Position numbers and translations under genes: made by a program
Notes under the pieces: generated by a model
Database searches by the model: none
The model's input: only the letters and a program-made list of their open reading frames with translations
Told to the model about the DNA's origin: nothing
NCBI GenBank assembly: GCA_002633005.1
Contig: NMRA01000009.1
Span: forward strand, 1,695,858-1,759,857
Source: Phoronis australis
Lineage: Eukaryota; Phoronida; Phoronidae
DNA length: 64,000 bases
Reading direction: 5' to 3'
Part shown: positions 39,901 to 52,200 of the stretch, piece by piece
How positions within the stretch are numbered: position 1 is the first letter of the stretch
Layout: the number at the start of each line of letters is the position of its first letter

Positions 39901-42900
39901 CTTCTCATCCGTTTAGTGATGTGCTCCTTGGCAACTAAAAAGATTTCATCAAAAGGAGTCACCAAGAGGAACTTGATATTTTGAAAGTTTATGTCTCTGT
40001 TAGTTTTGTTAACAGTGTGAATGATTGTGGCCAAATGGGTTTTTAAGAATAAATTAAATTCATCAGATTTATTAATCAGAGAGACCTTAATGAAGTGAAA
40101 CTGAATGTTTGTCTCATTGATTAGCAGTGTCAACATGCAACTATTGCATTATTAACCAGTGAATAATTTTTAAAAAAAGTTTGATAGTTATTATATTGGG
40201 TAAAGATTTTGTAATGACCGGATACTGTAGGTTGTTTGACCAGAAAGCACCCATCTCCTTCGCCTCTTGGATGGTGTATGGTTTCCCTGGCATGCTCATA
40301 TGTCTTGTTATCTGCTGGGTCTGGTTGCAAGCCTACTTCTTTGGCTTCAAGTAAGTGAGACACAATTTCACTTTTGGTATCGCCAGTTTGAGCAACTGAT
40401 AATTGTTGTAAATGGGCCAAGATTGGACGTGTTTCGCAAGAAGAGCAATACAACGTGTTGCTATGCACTTACTGAGTGCATCACCAATGGGAAAAATGTA
40501 TGGAATGCTAACATTTCCACGCACTGGTGAGCAAAACTAGTGAACTTACAATTGAGACTACAGGTGGCGTGCTAGTCGATGGTTGATTGAGATTGGCACA
40601 AATAAAACTAAAGTTACCATTAGTTGGTATTGCTGCAGTCAGATTAAATCCAACAATAAACACCAGAATAGGAATTCATTTGCCGTGATGATTCTTTATA
40701 GTATTTTTGGCAAACTGAGAGGAAATTGTCACAAGGCGAATCTCTCAAAGTCCTGAGTGTTCTAGCATTCTCACAATATTCTCGCCTTTTTGGAATGCAC
40801 GCCTGGTATATACTTGTGCCACTCTCTGTATACATCAAACGTCATGTTTTATAGAAGAACGTTTTGCTGGTGTAAAGCTGAGTATCAAACAAAAGAAAAT
40901 GAAGGAGTGAAAGAGGTCATACAGGGCGAGTGGCGAAAACTTGGGCCAATGACGTGAGTAACCTAATATTCACTCGGTCATCAAACAAATTTAAAAATAC
41001 TCTGTATTTTAAAATTAGCGAATTAAGTTGCCAAATCCTTATCTTTTTGCCATTTTGATTGGCCTCGAATTTTGGCATCAAAGGTAGACAAGTTGCTACA
41101 AGCTCAGGGGGTCATTTATCACCAGACTTCTCTGATGACAAATCACTTGTAGGACACAATGACACAATGTAACACAATTACTTAAAAACAAACGTGTTGT
41201 TATTGAAGCAGTAAAAGGAAACACAGGAAACAAATTATTATACACTTCATGCCAAAATAATTAGACAAAATGACCCAGAATTCCCTGTTGTGACATGTCA
41301 TTACCTGTCATGGTGGAAATGTATTTTGTCAGATTACTTTTGGAGTGTACTGTAAAAGAGATTGCTTCAGTACACTGTGATTTGTTTTATTTGTTATTTT
41401 ACTTTTTGCAGCTTTGCTGAAATTGTTGTACTCATCCACTTTATTCTTTTGGCCTTACTGTGGCTACTGCGTGACCCTGAGTTCATGCCCGGATGGAGCA
41501 CACCACTGTTGGAAAAGAAGTAAGTGCATACCCTATAATGGTAATTCTTCACTTTTTTGCACACACAGTTATTTTGAAAACTAAGTAAACATTTTAGCCC
41601 TCGCCTACTTTGCACTCAGTCTGTTTTACACTTATTCATTGCGGAGTTGTTTTCACATGATGAAACGGGTGACTTGCATGAGTGTCATGTCATTCTTGAG
41701 TCATACCCTCAAAAGAATGTATAACCAATGATTGGGTAGAAGTATCTTGATTACTGTTAATTAGACCATGTTGGAAATGCTTAGTTAATTCCACACACCC
41801 ATCAGTCTGGGCTCAAAACAGCACTTTGCCTTTACAAACATCAATCATGGTCCAGGAAAAGTGATTGCCAAGCCATTTTGATTAAGAAAGTACATTGCAT
41901 AACTTTAGAAAAAAACTTTGCTAAAGGTGATGCAAGCAGGCACATTTTGTTCATTAAAGCAGTGAGGTGCAGGTTTTGAAATGAGTCACCTGTCCACCAG
42001 TAACCGATATGATGTTTCCTTTGACCTGACCTACTTTGTGTTGGCTGACCTACAACTACTCACTGCAGCTACCCTGATGACCATGCCTGTGATGTTCATT
42101 TTAGGATGATGACTGATGCAGCCACCGCCATGATGGTTTGCATGTCACTTTTCCTTTTTCCATCGAGGAGACCCAACTTCCTGTGCTGTCGCGCCAAGAG
42201 TGGTGAGTCACGTTTTGGAATGCATAACTAGATGATTAGAACTCTGTGACCATAACAGGAAGATCTATAAACAATGGAAAGTTAACTTGCCAATTAATGG
42301 ATTTTGTGTACAACAATCTCATAAAATAGACGAAGAGTCTTGGTAGTCACAACTGCATGTCAAATTCACATACCTTCAATGTAAGTCAGACAAGCCATAT
42401 TAAGAAAAATTCTTACTGGGAAGTTGAACCTTACCCTTCAGATGACAGCCCACCTGGACCAGTACCGCCCATCTTGGAGTGGAAGATTGTCCAGCACAAA
42501 CTGCCATGGGATGTGCTGATTCTTTTGGGTGGAGGCTTCGCCCTTGCTGACGGCTGCCAAGCCTCAGGACTGTCTAAAATGGTGGGCGATCAGCTCAAGT
42601 CATTGAGCGATGTGCCACCATGGGCTCTCGTCCTCCTGCTGTGTCTAGCCACGTCTGCCATGACCATCTTCATCAGCAACGCTGCCACTGCCACAATCTT
42701 CCTGCCCATAGTTGCTGAACTGGTTCGTTGCATAAGCTTTCTTTTCTCTCTATATCTAACCTCAAGTTCACTGAAATGTTCTTACCTATACCGGTAAATG
42801 CTGTTTAGCTTAAAAAATAATTTCTTGCAGGCATGTGCAGGCTGCTTAGGTGCACTGATCACAAGGAACCATTTTTATGCTTTAAATATACAGTTAAAAC

Positions 42901-45393
42901 TAAACTGAAGAGCTAGAGACCCGACTCCACGGTCTAGCAGTGTGCACCAGTAGGACTCGAACCCACAACCTTGAGTAAAGGAAGCAGACACCTGTGCCAG
43001 TAGGACACAGTGCCTCCTTGTTCTTAGCTTAACATCCAGCACAGTTTGACACGTTTCTCATTTCAGACACTCGTGTTTGGTTATGACCAACCACTAACTT
43101 TTACAGTTAAAAAAACTCTCAGAGCCATTCTCATGATAATGATTTCACTGTTTGGAAGAAAGAACACAGGGCATTATGAGAGATGAATTTAAATAATACA
43201 TGTATGTTGTATAAAGTCAAAGAAAGTCGATGAATTCTGTTAAACTTTGTGCGTTAGCCATTACCTGGTACAAATTTAGTCATGTGCTGCTCAGGGTCAC
43301 TTTTTGATAACATGAATTATTTCACCAAAAAAGTCTGAGGCAGGGCCTGAAAGCGCTGTAAAATCTCACAGTTGGGCTGCATTTTGATGGCAGGGTGAAA
43401 TTTCAAGAATAAAGCACAACAGTTATATGGTAGATGTGTGTTCACCATCATGTCACTCCCACCTACATTACAGAATAAAGAATAAAGCACAACTACAGTT
43501 ATATGGTAGATGTGTGTTCACCATCATGTCACTCCCACCTACATTACAGGGCAAAGGGCTCCACCTCAATCCACTCTACTTCATGTTACCTGTCACCATA
43601 ACAACATCATTCGCGTTTGTCTTGCCAGTATCTACCCCGCCTAATGCCATCGTCTTCTCTCACGGTACTCTTAAAGTGAAAGACATGGTAAGTTACAACA
43701 CCACTTTCAGTTTCTGTTCCATGTCAGTTGTTACTGCACGATTTATCTAAAGAGCCTGTTTTGGCAAATGACCTGTTTTAGTAGACTTGTATACTCTATA
43801 ATTTGTCTCAGGGTAGATGTATTGTACTTGAGCATTTAACATGGTCATGTGAACTACTTAATGAACTTGTGAACTCTGTTCATAACATTCAATAAATTCA
43901 TTTTCCGGGTCAAGAAGTTTTTTATGAAATATAATTTGGAATAAATATTCGATTTGCTATCACATATGATGCTATTTGTGTGTCTCAAGCAGGAATACAT
44001 GCAGTATAGGTAAGTATCCAGACAGGAATACATGAAGTATAGGTAAGTATCCAGTGTACAATAGTAATACCGCAACAACAGAACTTCAGGACGTCTTCTT
44101 TGAGTGTGGTGTCCCTTCAGGCTCTACCAAGTTCCGATTATAAACACCTCGGATTTTGAGCCACCATATGCTGTGAAACAATGCCACTGATGCTGGTGAA
44201 GGAAGCACTGATCTACATCAAACCAGCATTCTCTTGTAGTTTACCAAAAATATTTGTGTTTCATGCAATTTCATGCAATGAATGCAAAATTTTCGGCTAC
44301 TGTGAAAATTGTCCCTAACATGTTAGTGATTCACAAACATAAGTCTGGTCTGCACACCACCTGTTAGTCACATCATGTGACCTAACGTATCCACGTGTTT
44401 GTGTTTGTCTGACACATCCCATCCCATTGTCTTTATTCAGGCCAAGAGTGGGATTGTTCTCAACGTGCTCTGCATACTGGTGGCGCTGCTGTCTGTACAG
44501 AGTTGGGGCTATGCTTATTTTGACCTGGGCACGTACCCCGCTTGGGCAGACGAGTTAGACAAGTACTACGCAGATGCAAACAAGATACCAGCAGCATGCA
44601 TGAAGTACATTGTTAACACAACTGCTGCCAATGTAACGTATGGCTATACGCCATGAGAGTTAAACACACTATTAATGAACGTGTATGCTATTTTCACAGG
44701 CTCTGTCAGGAATTGTACTCAATGCTTTCTGTATTCTGGTGACACTACTAGCTACTCAAACATGGGGCTACGCATACTTTGATCTTGGTTCAAGTGCTTG
44801 GAAACCATCGGTAAATGCCCCTTTTAAGATTGTTTTACATACATTACGTGTAGGAGTGTTTTACAGAAATTCTGTGTTTACTTAAACTATTTTAATTTCT
44901 AAGTTGTGCCATACTTTCAATTATTCTTGAGATTACAATTTTTATATATGTAACGTTTCAAAGTCGTATTCAAATGACATATTAACTCATTTACCATCAG
45001 AGTGGTTGATGTTCTAAATGTGCATGAATTTCGCAACTAATGTATTTATTCAAGATATATTGCATTTATGTGGATATACGAAATTCTGATAGCTTTTCTA
45101 TAAAATGCCATGATGTGCTATCATAAGTCTGAATGGTCACTAATGGTTCGTTTCTACCAAGTCGACAATAAAAAGGGAGAATATAGCAATTCAATGCAAG
45201 GTCAAGGTCGTAGTTGCAGAGCAGAGCTTGCATATCCACACAAGACAATGTAGTCAGTCTAGCTTCATTGTTAACATCACTTGTTTAAGTTATGTGAATC
45301 TCGTTTGGAGGACTGCATAATAGAAATTTAATATTTAATCTTGCCAACACACAGCCTTCAAATGGTACTGCCAACGCCACGAGTTTAATCTAA
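21866..45393 (+). CDS. SLC13: SLC13-family Na+-coupled carboxylate/sulfate cotransporter, complete
   Basis: Exons: 21866-21994 (ATG), 29269-29418, 29571-29686, 31346-31497, 37225-37411, 39672-39824, 40231-40350, 40855-40953, 41412-41519, 42105-42202, 42442-42722, 43550-43687, then either 44441-44656 (stop) or 44700-44810 plus 45355-45393 (stop). Every join is GT-AG and in frame: 648 or 626 residues. Relatives (SLC13A1-A5) are about 570-630. The family moves di-/tricarboxylates or sulfate with Na+ across the plasma membrane. Seen: [11 protein letters not shown] (SNT motif, residues 149-151), [14 protein letters not shown] (274-287), [21 protein letters not shown] (second motif as SNA, 516-518), [11 protein letters not shown], and a C-terminal helix followed by N-glycosylation sequons. 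The loop at about 190-245 is unusually acidic. The sequence resembles the carboxylate branch (A2/A3/A5) more than sulfate carriers; substrate is inferred. Confidence 0.96.
22551..22880 (+). repeat. Minisatellite, 30 bp x 11
   Basis: Eleven copies of a 30-base unit (core GGTATGCCGTCTGCTAGTAG). As the period is a multiple of three and stop-free in one frame, it reads as a repetitive open frame at 22554-22889; this is almost certainly not a protein. Confidence 0.95.
24668..24686 (+). repeat. (GAA)n microsatellite
   Basis: Short GAA run in SLC13 intron 1, following GTCACTTAAACTAA. It may be the tail of an old retroelement but nothing upstream confirms that. Confidence 0.8.
28601..28672 (+). repeat. 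Tandem repeat, 13 bp x 5.5
   Basis: Repeats of AGTTATGTTACAA with one variant unit; intronic in SLC13. Confidence 0.95.
31498..37224 (+). other. SLC13 intron 4 (5.7 kb)
   Basis: No exon recognised. It contains a 42 bp tandem repeat with internal palindromes (32507-32650) and an open frame at 33960-34346 that has no family resemblance, no flanking splice consensus and AT-driven hydrophobic content. Confidence 0.7.
32507..32650 (+). repeat. Tandem repeat, 42-43 bp x 3.4, palindromic core
   Basis: Copies start at 32507, 32550, 32592 and 32634. Each holds GGATCCATGCATGCATGGAT, a self-complementary stretch, so the array has regularly spaced hairpin-capable sites. Confidence 0.9.
38766..39026 (+). 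CDS. SLC13: Candidate cassette exon of SLC13 (87 codons, frame-neutral)
   Basis: Lying between SLC13 exons 5 (ends 37411, phase 2) and 6 (starts 39672), this stretch has an acceptor (TGTCCTTAACAG), a donor (AAAGCG then GTAACA), is 261 bases long, and enters and leaves in the same phase. Inclusion would add 87 residues, ending FAERKR, to the large cytosolic loop without breaking the frame. It is stop-free in that frame and GC-richer than the flanking intron. I do not recognise the peptide. A chance open frame or a relic of a mobile element are the alternatives. Confidence 0.45.
42940..43010 (-). repeat. tRNA-derived SINE-like element
   Basis: Minus strand: perfect B box GGTTCGAGTCC (42953-42963), preceded at tRNA spacing by an A-box-like TGGCACAGGTG (42989-42999). 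Sequences either side share GTCCTACTGG, so ends of an acceptor stem or short duplication may be present. Intronic in SLC13. Confidence 0.55.
43411..43549 (+). repeat. Tandem duplication of the exon-12 splice acceptor region of SLC13
   Basis: Two copies (about 43411-43473 and 43484-43549) of AAAGCACAAC...TTATATGG...CACTCCCACCTACATTACAG sit just before exon 12 (43550). Only the second AG joins to coding sequence. Using the first would read N-K-E and then stop in the phase supplied by exon 11. Confidence 0.92.
43990..44055 (+). repeat. 33 bp tandem duplication
   Basis: Two copies of CAGGAATACATGCAGTATAG... followed by GTAAGTATCC, intronic between SLC13 exon 12 and its alternative last exons. 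Each copy contains a donor-like GTAAGTAT. Confidence 0.9.
44441..44656 (+). CDS. SLC13: SLC13 alternative last exon A (13a)
   Basis: Acceptor CTTTATTCAG, phase 0. It encodes the last membrane helix ([15 protein letters not shown]), then WGYAYFDLG and a 41-residue tail with two N-glycosylation sequons (NTT, NVT) before TGA. In relatives the C-terminus is extracellular and N-glycosylated, so these sequons are in the expected place. It shares about 23 of 30 residues with exon 13b, 44 bases downstream. Confidence 0.9.
   Translation, partial: AKSGIVLNVLCILVALLSVQSWGYAYFDLGTYPAWADELDKYYADANKIPAACMKYIVNTTAANVTYGYTP
44700..45393 (+). CDS. SLC13: SLC13 alternative last exons B (13b + 14b)
   Basis: Exon 44700-44810 (acceptor TTTTCACAG) encodes [15 protein letters not shown] then [16 protein letters not shown], with donor GTAAAT. 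It joins in phase 0 to 45355-45393, giving [12 protein letters not shown] and TAA, with two sequons (NGT, NAT). Unspliced read-through would instead stop at 44885 and lose the sequons, so I prefer the spliced form. This is a paralogous copy of exon 13a. Confidence 0.82.
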
Positions 45394-48300
45394 GTCAGTG
45401 TGAGTGTTGTTACAAAATGCACTTATGGTGTTTTTGTTTATGTTTTGTTTGTTGTTGTTGTTGTTACTGATACAATTAAACATTTCGCATCAGACAAAGG
45501 GACTGTTTCAGCAAGAAATTCTAACTTGTGTTACGACAGTTGTAAATCAGACTTCTGACCAAAAGGGGTCACAAGACCCTCACTGAAACAAGTCAACTGG
45601 AAACGTTTTCTGGTGAAATGCTCGAAATGTTAAAATAGTGAAAGCTACTTTTTTGTTGGGTTCTGTTAATTGCTTTCCATCAGATTTGCTCTGTCAATTT
45701 ATTTGTATGTACCCTAGTCAGTATCAATGCACACAGTTTGGAGTATATACATGTATGGTACTTGCTTTGACACAACAATGTTAACTTTTTTGTTATTCTT
45801 TATAAATATTTATGTTGTTATATGTACTTTACCATAATCTCTGACTTGTCCGTTTATACTGTTTAGTAGGCGATGATGTGTATAAAGTACATTCAGGGGT
45901 GAAAATAGACATTTATCGCAATAAGTTGCTCTTCTTTTGAATTCAAGTACAGTATTTCTCCACTTATTTTGCACAAAAATAATCACCAAAATTGTCACTT
46001 TTGCATTTTTCAAATCCTGTTTACTCAACTGAAACGATGAAAAAATTACCAAAAGTTGTTTTATAACATCTGCACAGTGCAAGCCATGCTTGCTTGGCTT
46101 GGAACATGAAAGCTCGTCAAAAATATCTTTTAAACAATTCCTGACGAAAGTACTATCTTACAACACCTAGTACAGAGTAATTCAATTTCCTGTGAGGAAA
46201 TTTCCAGAAAAAAGCACAAAATTGACAATTCTTAAATACATATGAAGGAAAAGCTGTGTGGTTACCACAGAATTTCTAATATACCTCCCAATTACGATAA
46301 ATGTGTACTTGTGCTCAGTTAGTTGCTTGAAGTTGCTGAGGTCAAAGGTTACATTTTCCATATAAGAGAAATGTGCTATGTCTATGTCTTGCCATACCAA
46401 ATAAGGAGACATGTTTTGCCTTGTGGGAGAAAAATCAACGAACTGGCAAGCAGTTGACAGATCGTTTGTTTTAAAACTTGAAAGTAAAAGAAAATGCTTT
46501 GATATTAACTTACTTTGAAAATCTTTATGAACAAACCCTAAAAATACCTGATGAGTAGGTTGAATTATGTTTCAGTGGCAGAGAACAACTTCCAATATTG
46601 CAATTTTGTCTGTTTATCGCTTTCCAGGCCTATTTAAATCTCCATTTTTGTAGAGAAATTTGACAACATAGAATTTCACTCGTCGACCATATTGTGCAGT
46701 AAATAAGCGAAGAGTAAGCATAGCACTAATAGTGTGGACTAATGATATGCGTCTGTCTGAAGTTTGTCAATATGTTGTCCATGCAAGTATTCTGTGTCAT
46801 TTTTGTGACATTTTTGTCAGATTGGGAAGGAATGTGGCGGGAAGTGACCATGGAGAAGTTGTCAGAAGGAATCCTAACGCAAACGCACATCTCAGTGTGT
46901 TGTTAACTAAATGCTAATTTTTTCACAAGTTGTTGTAGTATCAATGTTCTTACTCTTATCAGTCAGGGCAAGCAATGTTTCCTGCTCAAATGATGCTTTT
47001 TAATGGCTATTTTGTCCTAAAACCTGTTTTAAAGAGATTAATTTTTAATGAAGTGGCATTGCTAGGCTTGGAGGCATTTTCTGTCGCATTGACGTTAAAA
47101 GCTACATGTAACAGTATCTTGGGAAACCTTTATTTTGTTTTGGGATGGAACTTTATTTTAATATATGGTGAGTTGTATGATGCACTCTAATGGACTGAAT
47201 GGACTACTTGATTCGTCATTGAGGTCAGGTGCACTTTTGGCATGACCCAACGAGCAGTGCATGAGGCTTTGAAATGGACAAGTTGAGGAGGCACTTTCTT
47301 GCCAAAATTTCCTGCAAAAGGAAAACTTACTTAGCCAACTTATTTAAAATGATGTGTAATATTAATGTAGCAGTAAACCAGAAACTGAAACTGTGCACTT
47401 GGATGTATCCATGAGAACGCACAAACATTATCCAGGGGAATATCTGGCTATTCTTAAGTTATTATCATGCCTGAAGAATCTCAATGGGAAATTGAGATAT
47501 ATACAGGAATGTACACAGTATAGATATCTTTTAAGCCAATTTTAGAAAAGTGTTGATTTTATACAAGAGGGATGAGGACCCAGTGGTTATTATGTGAGGA
47601 ATGCTGCAATTAAATTATACCGTAAAACATTTTAGGAAACTGTGATATACAGGTAAGTTTGGGAGGTTAAGATATTTAATGACAAGTTTTTAGGTCTTCA
47701 TCTTGCATGCATAGCCACGATAGACCAATATTTAACCTGAATTGAATGTAGTACCTAATTGGCAATTAAAAAGGTATCTACTTGTTTTACCTTTGACTGG
47801 ATCTGGATTTCACTATGGCAGGTAGCATGACTGGTTACTTTGTATTGGTCGATACCATGTCCATTTTGGTAAATAAGCACACCTGGCTAAACTCCCACCC
47901 CTGAATTTCAAGAAATTGCACTTTAAGCCACCATAGTTTATTGCACTCATACTTTTAGTTCCTAGGTTTAAACATTGTGAATGTGAACACTTAATATATA
48001 CGTAAAACCAACCATAAATAGATCGACTGGTTGGTGTTATGTCAACAAGACTGTGCATTCAGACAAACATCTGCACAACTTGTGAATTTTAATAGGTAAA
48101 AGAATGTTTTCGAAAAGTAGAGTTCACTTCGTACAAGTCTGCCATTAATTGGGCCATGTGACCATGTCTTTTTAATACGATGTTCCGAAATTAGTCAAAT
48201 TTGGACATTTTTCTAGGGTCTTACATGACCTTAAGACAGGCTGTTGCACAACGCATGTTTAATAACGTTGCTGTCTTGAGTACATGTGACAATCTGTTTC

Positions 48301-49250
48301 TGTAACGTGTGTTATCAGCTGTACTGTAGATAGCTTTCTATATTGTGCATAGCATGTATAGTGTTGAAAGATTAATAAATTTAATTAGTCAATTCTTGTG
48401 TGTACATTCACAACACAGGCTGTAGGACAGTTTGAACTTCTAACTGCAGCAAAATTCACCCCTCAATGAAGGGAGACACATGCTGCCCAGGCCCTGTTTC
48501 TTGCAGTGCTGCTGAACACATTAATGTTTGACATGTTGCGTGATGAACAAAACCGGCTTTCACAAACCACAACTCCAACGGTAGCATCAGTGCACCCATG
48601 ATTGACAGTGTACCTATGACTGACACCCTCATCATTTCCGTTCAATTAACAAGTATTAACGATATCTTACCTGTTACAACGAATTCCCTTCAAGTCTCAA
48701 CTCGAGCAGATTGCACTGCGTGCGTACATATTGCTTACTGAATTGCACAATCACATCTTGCTTTTTTGAACATGGGGTTAAGGCGATACAGCAGCAGATG
48801 GCCAGACAGAAATGACAGCAACACGCAACCACACACATATATAATATATGTTGGTGCAAAAAAGGAGAGTTATATTGCCAAAAATAGGTTATGTATTATA
48901 ACATAAAAATGATTCCATTTGTTTTCGAAGTGGCAATACCATTTTTCCTGTTAAGTAACTTCTCTTGCTTAAAAATGGAAAAACTATTTAAGCCACATGA
49001 TATACATATTACAATTCATAAGCTTCACATCATGCATACCCCACTCTGCTGTTACATTGTTCTTCACATTGGGTTCCTATCTATCCATGAACAGTCAGTG
49101 CTGTAGCCCCAATACAGCACTGTGAACAGTTTATGACTCATTATGGAGGTACAGATGCTTAAGATGTAAAATGTATAGTTACACATTATGACTAGGAAAG
49201 GCCACTAGAGTGCACTGTTCATGCTTGAGAGGTCAGCCTGTGAATAGCTA
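45394..49250. other. Convergent intergenic region between SLC13 and MTBP
   Basis: Holds the 3' ends of both genes. No coding segment, RNA gene or clear terminal-repeat element recognised. A block at about 48140-48219 is repeated at 535-585 and, in part, at about 27975-28010. Confidence 0.65.
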
Positions 49251-52200
49251 TCAAGCAGATTTCTTTTTCTTCAGTGCCGATAATCTTTGAAGTTGAATCT
49301 GAACAACCTGAAGGGAACAAAAAATCCAATAATATAGCCACGTATAATTATATAAACTTATAAGAGTAAATACACACACTCTCTAAATGTACATTACAAC
49401 ACTTCCGTAGTCACTAAGGTTTAGCTTTACCATCGCCTTATACTGTGCATGATGGTAAACATCCAGTCTCTTCAATTAGAGTCAATATTCTGCACTTACA
49501 CAGATTGATCATAGTATTGAGGGCATTATTTTCACTTTTAAGCACACCCTTCATTCAAATAGACGAAATGGTAACTACTCACCTTGTCAACCAAGTCTTT
49601 GGCTATGTTTGTCATTTCTTGCTTCAAATTGTACGAATTTGGTAAATCCTAAAATCAGAATTGACAATCCAGGCATGCAATCCGTAGGGCAAGTTTCTTG
49701 TGGGAAAAGAGTGATGTCGCAAGAGAATGCAAAATCACGTGAGTCAAAGGCAAGTGTTTCACACACAGAATCTTACATGTGTACACTAGTAAAATGGTAA
49801 CTGGTCGGCGAGGCTGGAGTGGTGAATTATGGGATAATCCATAAGCGTAGTTAGTATCTGGCATAATGGAATGAATCACTGAAGTTATGCCCCACAGTAA
49901 GTTTCACCAGCAATGTATGATGTTGTAGTTACACTTTCAGCCCTAAAAGAGACAGGTACTTAGAAAAGCCAGCAGATATACTCAAAAAATGAAATGTTCA
50001 CTGAACGGTGACCAATGTGGTCTATGACTTCAATAATAACATAGCATAACTAATACAACTAATTAGTACCAGGGGCAGATCCAGGGTTTTGAGTTAGGGG
50101 GAGCCAGGGCAGAGTATTTGCCACGATTTTGCCCGTCAGACATTTGCACCTCCAAACTGCCAAATGGAATCTCGGAGAATTTTAGAGGGGGCCATGATCC
50201 CCTTGGAAATCTGTCACTGAGTACTGGGTATGGTTGCTACTTAGCATGGAAACCCATTTGTGCAAATAAGAGAAAGCTTTATGTGCACTCCTATACAAAT
50301 GATGTATCCTACGCTCACTAGTGATGGATGTGCTGTTGTTACAGCAGGTGAGGTTAGCTCTTACCTTGACCAGTTGCTTGCTGTGTTCATACAGTCGTTT
50401 ACTACACACTGGGAAGGCTTCATGGGTCTTATCAATACCTTTACTGGCAAGAGTACGATCCACTATGTCTTGAAGTTGCTATAAGACAGGTTATAGCCTA
50501 TTCAAGATTCTACAGACACAAAGATAAACTAAATACGGTACTTGGACATACAGGTGAATGGATGGTTTCGTCCAAAGCAGAAAAATGCATCAGACTAGGT
50601 TGAAAGTAGAAAATTGTGATACAACTTTCAAAGTTATCATGTATGTCACTGTCAGATATTTCAATGTTTGGGACATTATTTCTGTACAATGACCATATCA
50701 AACAGCACAATATCAAAGCTTCTTAACAATTAATTACCTTTCATTCCCCAGCACTACTTACCCTCTTGTGTCTCTCTGAGCGAGATTCTCGTCTTGCACT
50801 GGAGCTCCTCGATTCTACAGAGCTTCTATGATCTTTCACAATTTCTTTAGCAGAAACTTGTTTAGTTCCAGCTTTACTTGAGAGAACTTGTCTATAACAA
50901 GATGCAACACATAAAACTACTCCTTTTGACATCTTATTATGTAAGACGGTTACCTCTGGCAAAATTTTCATAAACGATGTATTTCCCAAATGATATGTTT
51001 TAACAGTATGAGAAATTTTATTGATGGTATTTTATTAATGGTAAATTATCAAAAATGACAGACTGTTTAGAAACATATTTCAGGATATCTATATTTTTAC
51101 CAGAGTGCACAATGCTTACTATACTGACAATACTTACTATACTGACAATAATTACTATACTGACAATACTTACTATACTGACAATTCTTACTATACTGAC
51201 AATGCTTACTATACTGATAATAGTCTAAAAGTAAATACCACTCAAAATAGTTCTTCATAACCTATTCAGTGTAGTGATAAACAATTCATGTTCATTAGTT
51301 GAGGAAAATACAATAATAACACAGTTTTGACTTTCAGTTAGATCACCTTTTAGATGGGGGTGACATCATAGGTTCCCCTTTTCGCTTGAGTTGCTGCCTG
51401 GTTGAATGTAATTCAGAATCCGGTATACCCCGACCAGACCTTGACCTGGAACTCACTCTTTGACCTTTGACCTTTACACTCTTCACCCGAGTGAGTTGCT
51501 TCACACTTGGCACAGCCTTACCAATGCCAGAATTGCACGTGGACGATGTCTCATGGCTGACATAGCGAGCTCTGAGACGACACAGCAGATGGTCATTTCT
51601 TTCCGACGAGTTGCTCTTATTGTAGCTGAAATGAGAACGTTTGAATAACTAAATTATTATTCAACATAAAAACTTTTCCAGCAGTAGATGGGCTTAGTTT
51701 ATCAGAGCAGAGAGTGACTGAAGCTCAACTCCATGTCAGACAAGTGCGCTCATCAAGAACAAGAGGAGCATATTCCCTGGGGTCACAGCTCGGGGCACTA
51801 GACTGACGACCCTGGGGTCACAGCTCGGAGCAGTAGATTGATGACCCTGACTGAGTGAGAATAGACAGGTCATTATGTATAACCAGCATTTTCACCAACA
51901 TATCATCCAATGATACCAATACAAAGAGTTCTATAATAAATTGTGATATGTTGAACTTGGTAAAATACCTTAATGTTCTTTTCAGTATGAAAACTGACAG
52001 TTATACCCAGATCAGCATGAAGTCTATTCTATCAACATTTACAAAATTTCAACTCCTCACAATACAAGAAAAATAGAATTGTGCTAAAGGAATAGAAACT
52101 AAGTCACAAATCAAAAGCGTGTCATTGGATCGCTGCAAAATCAAGCTGGATACCACGATGTGTTTCATTACTTACTAAATATCATGATAGACAGTGTCAT

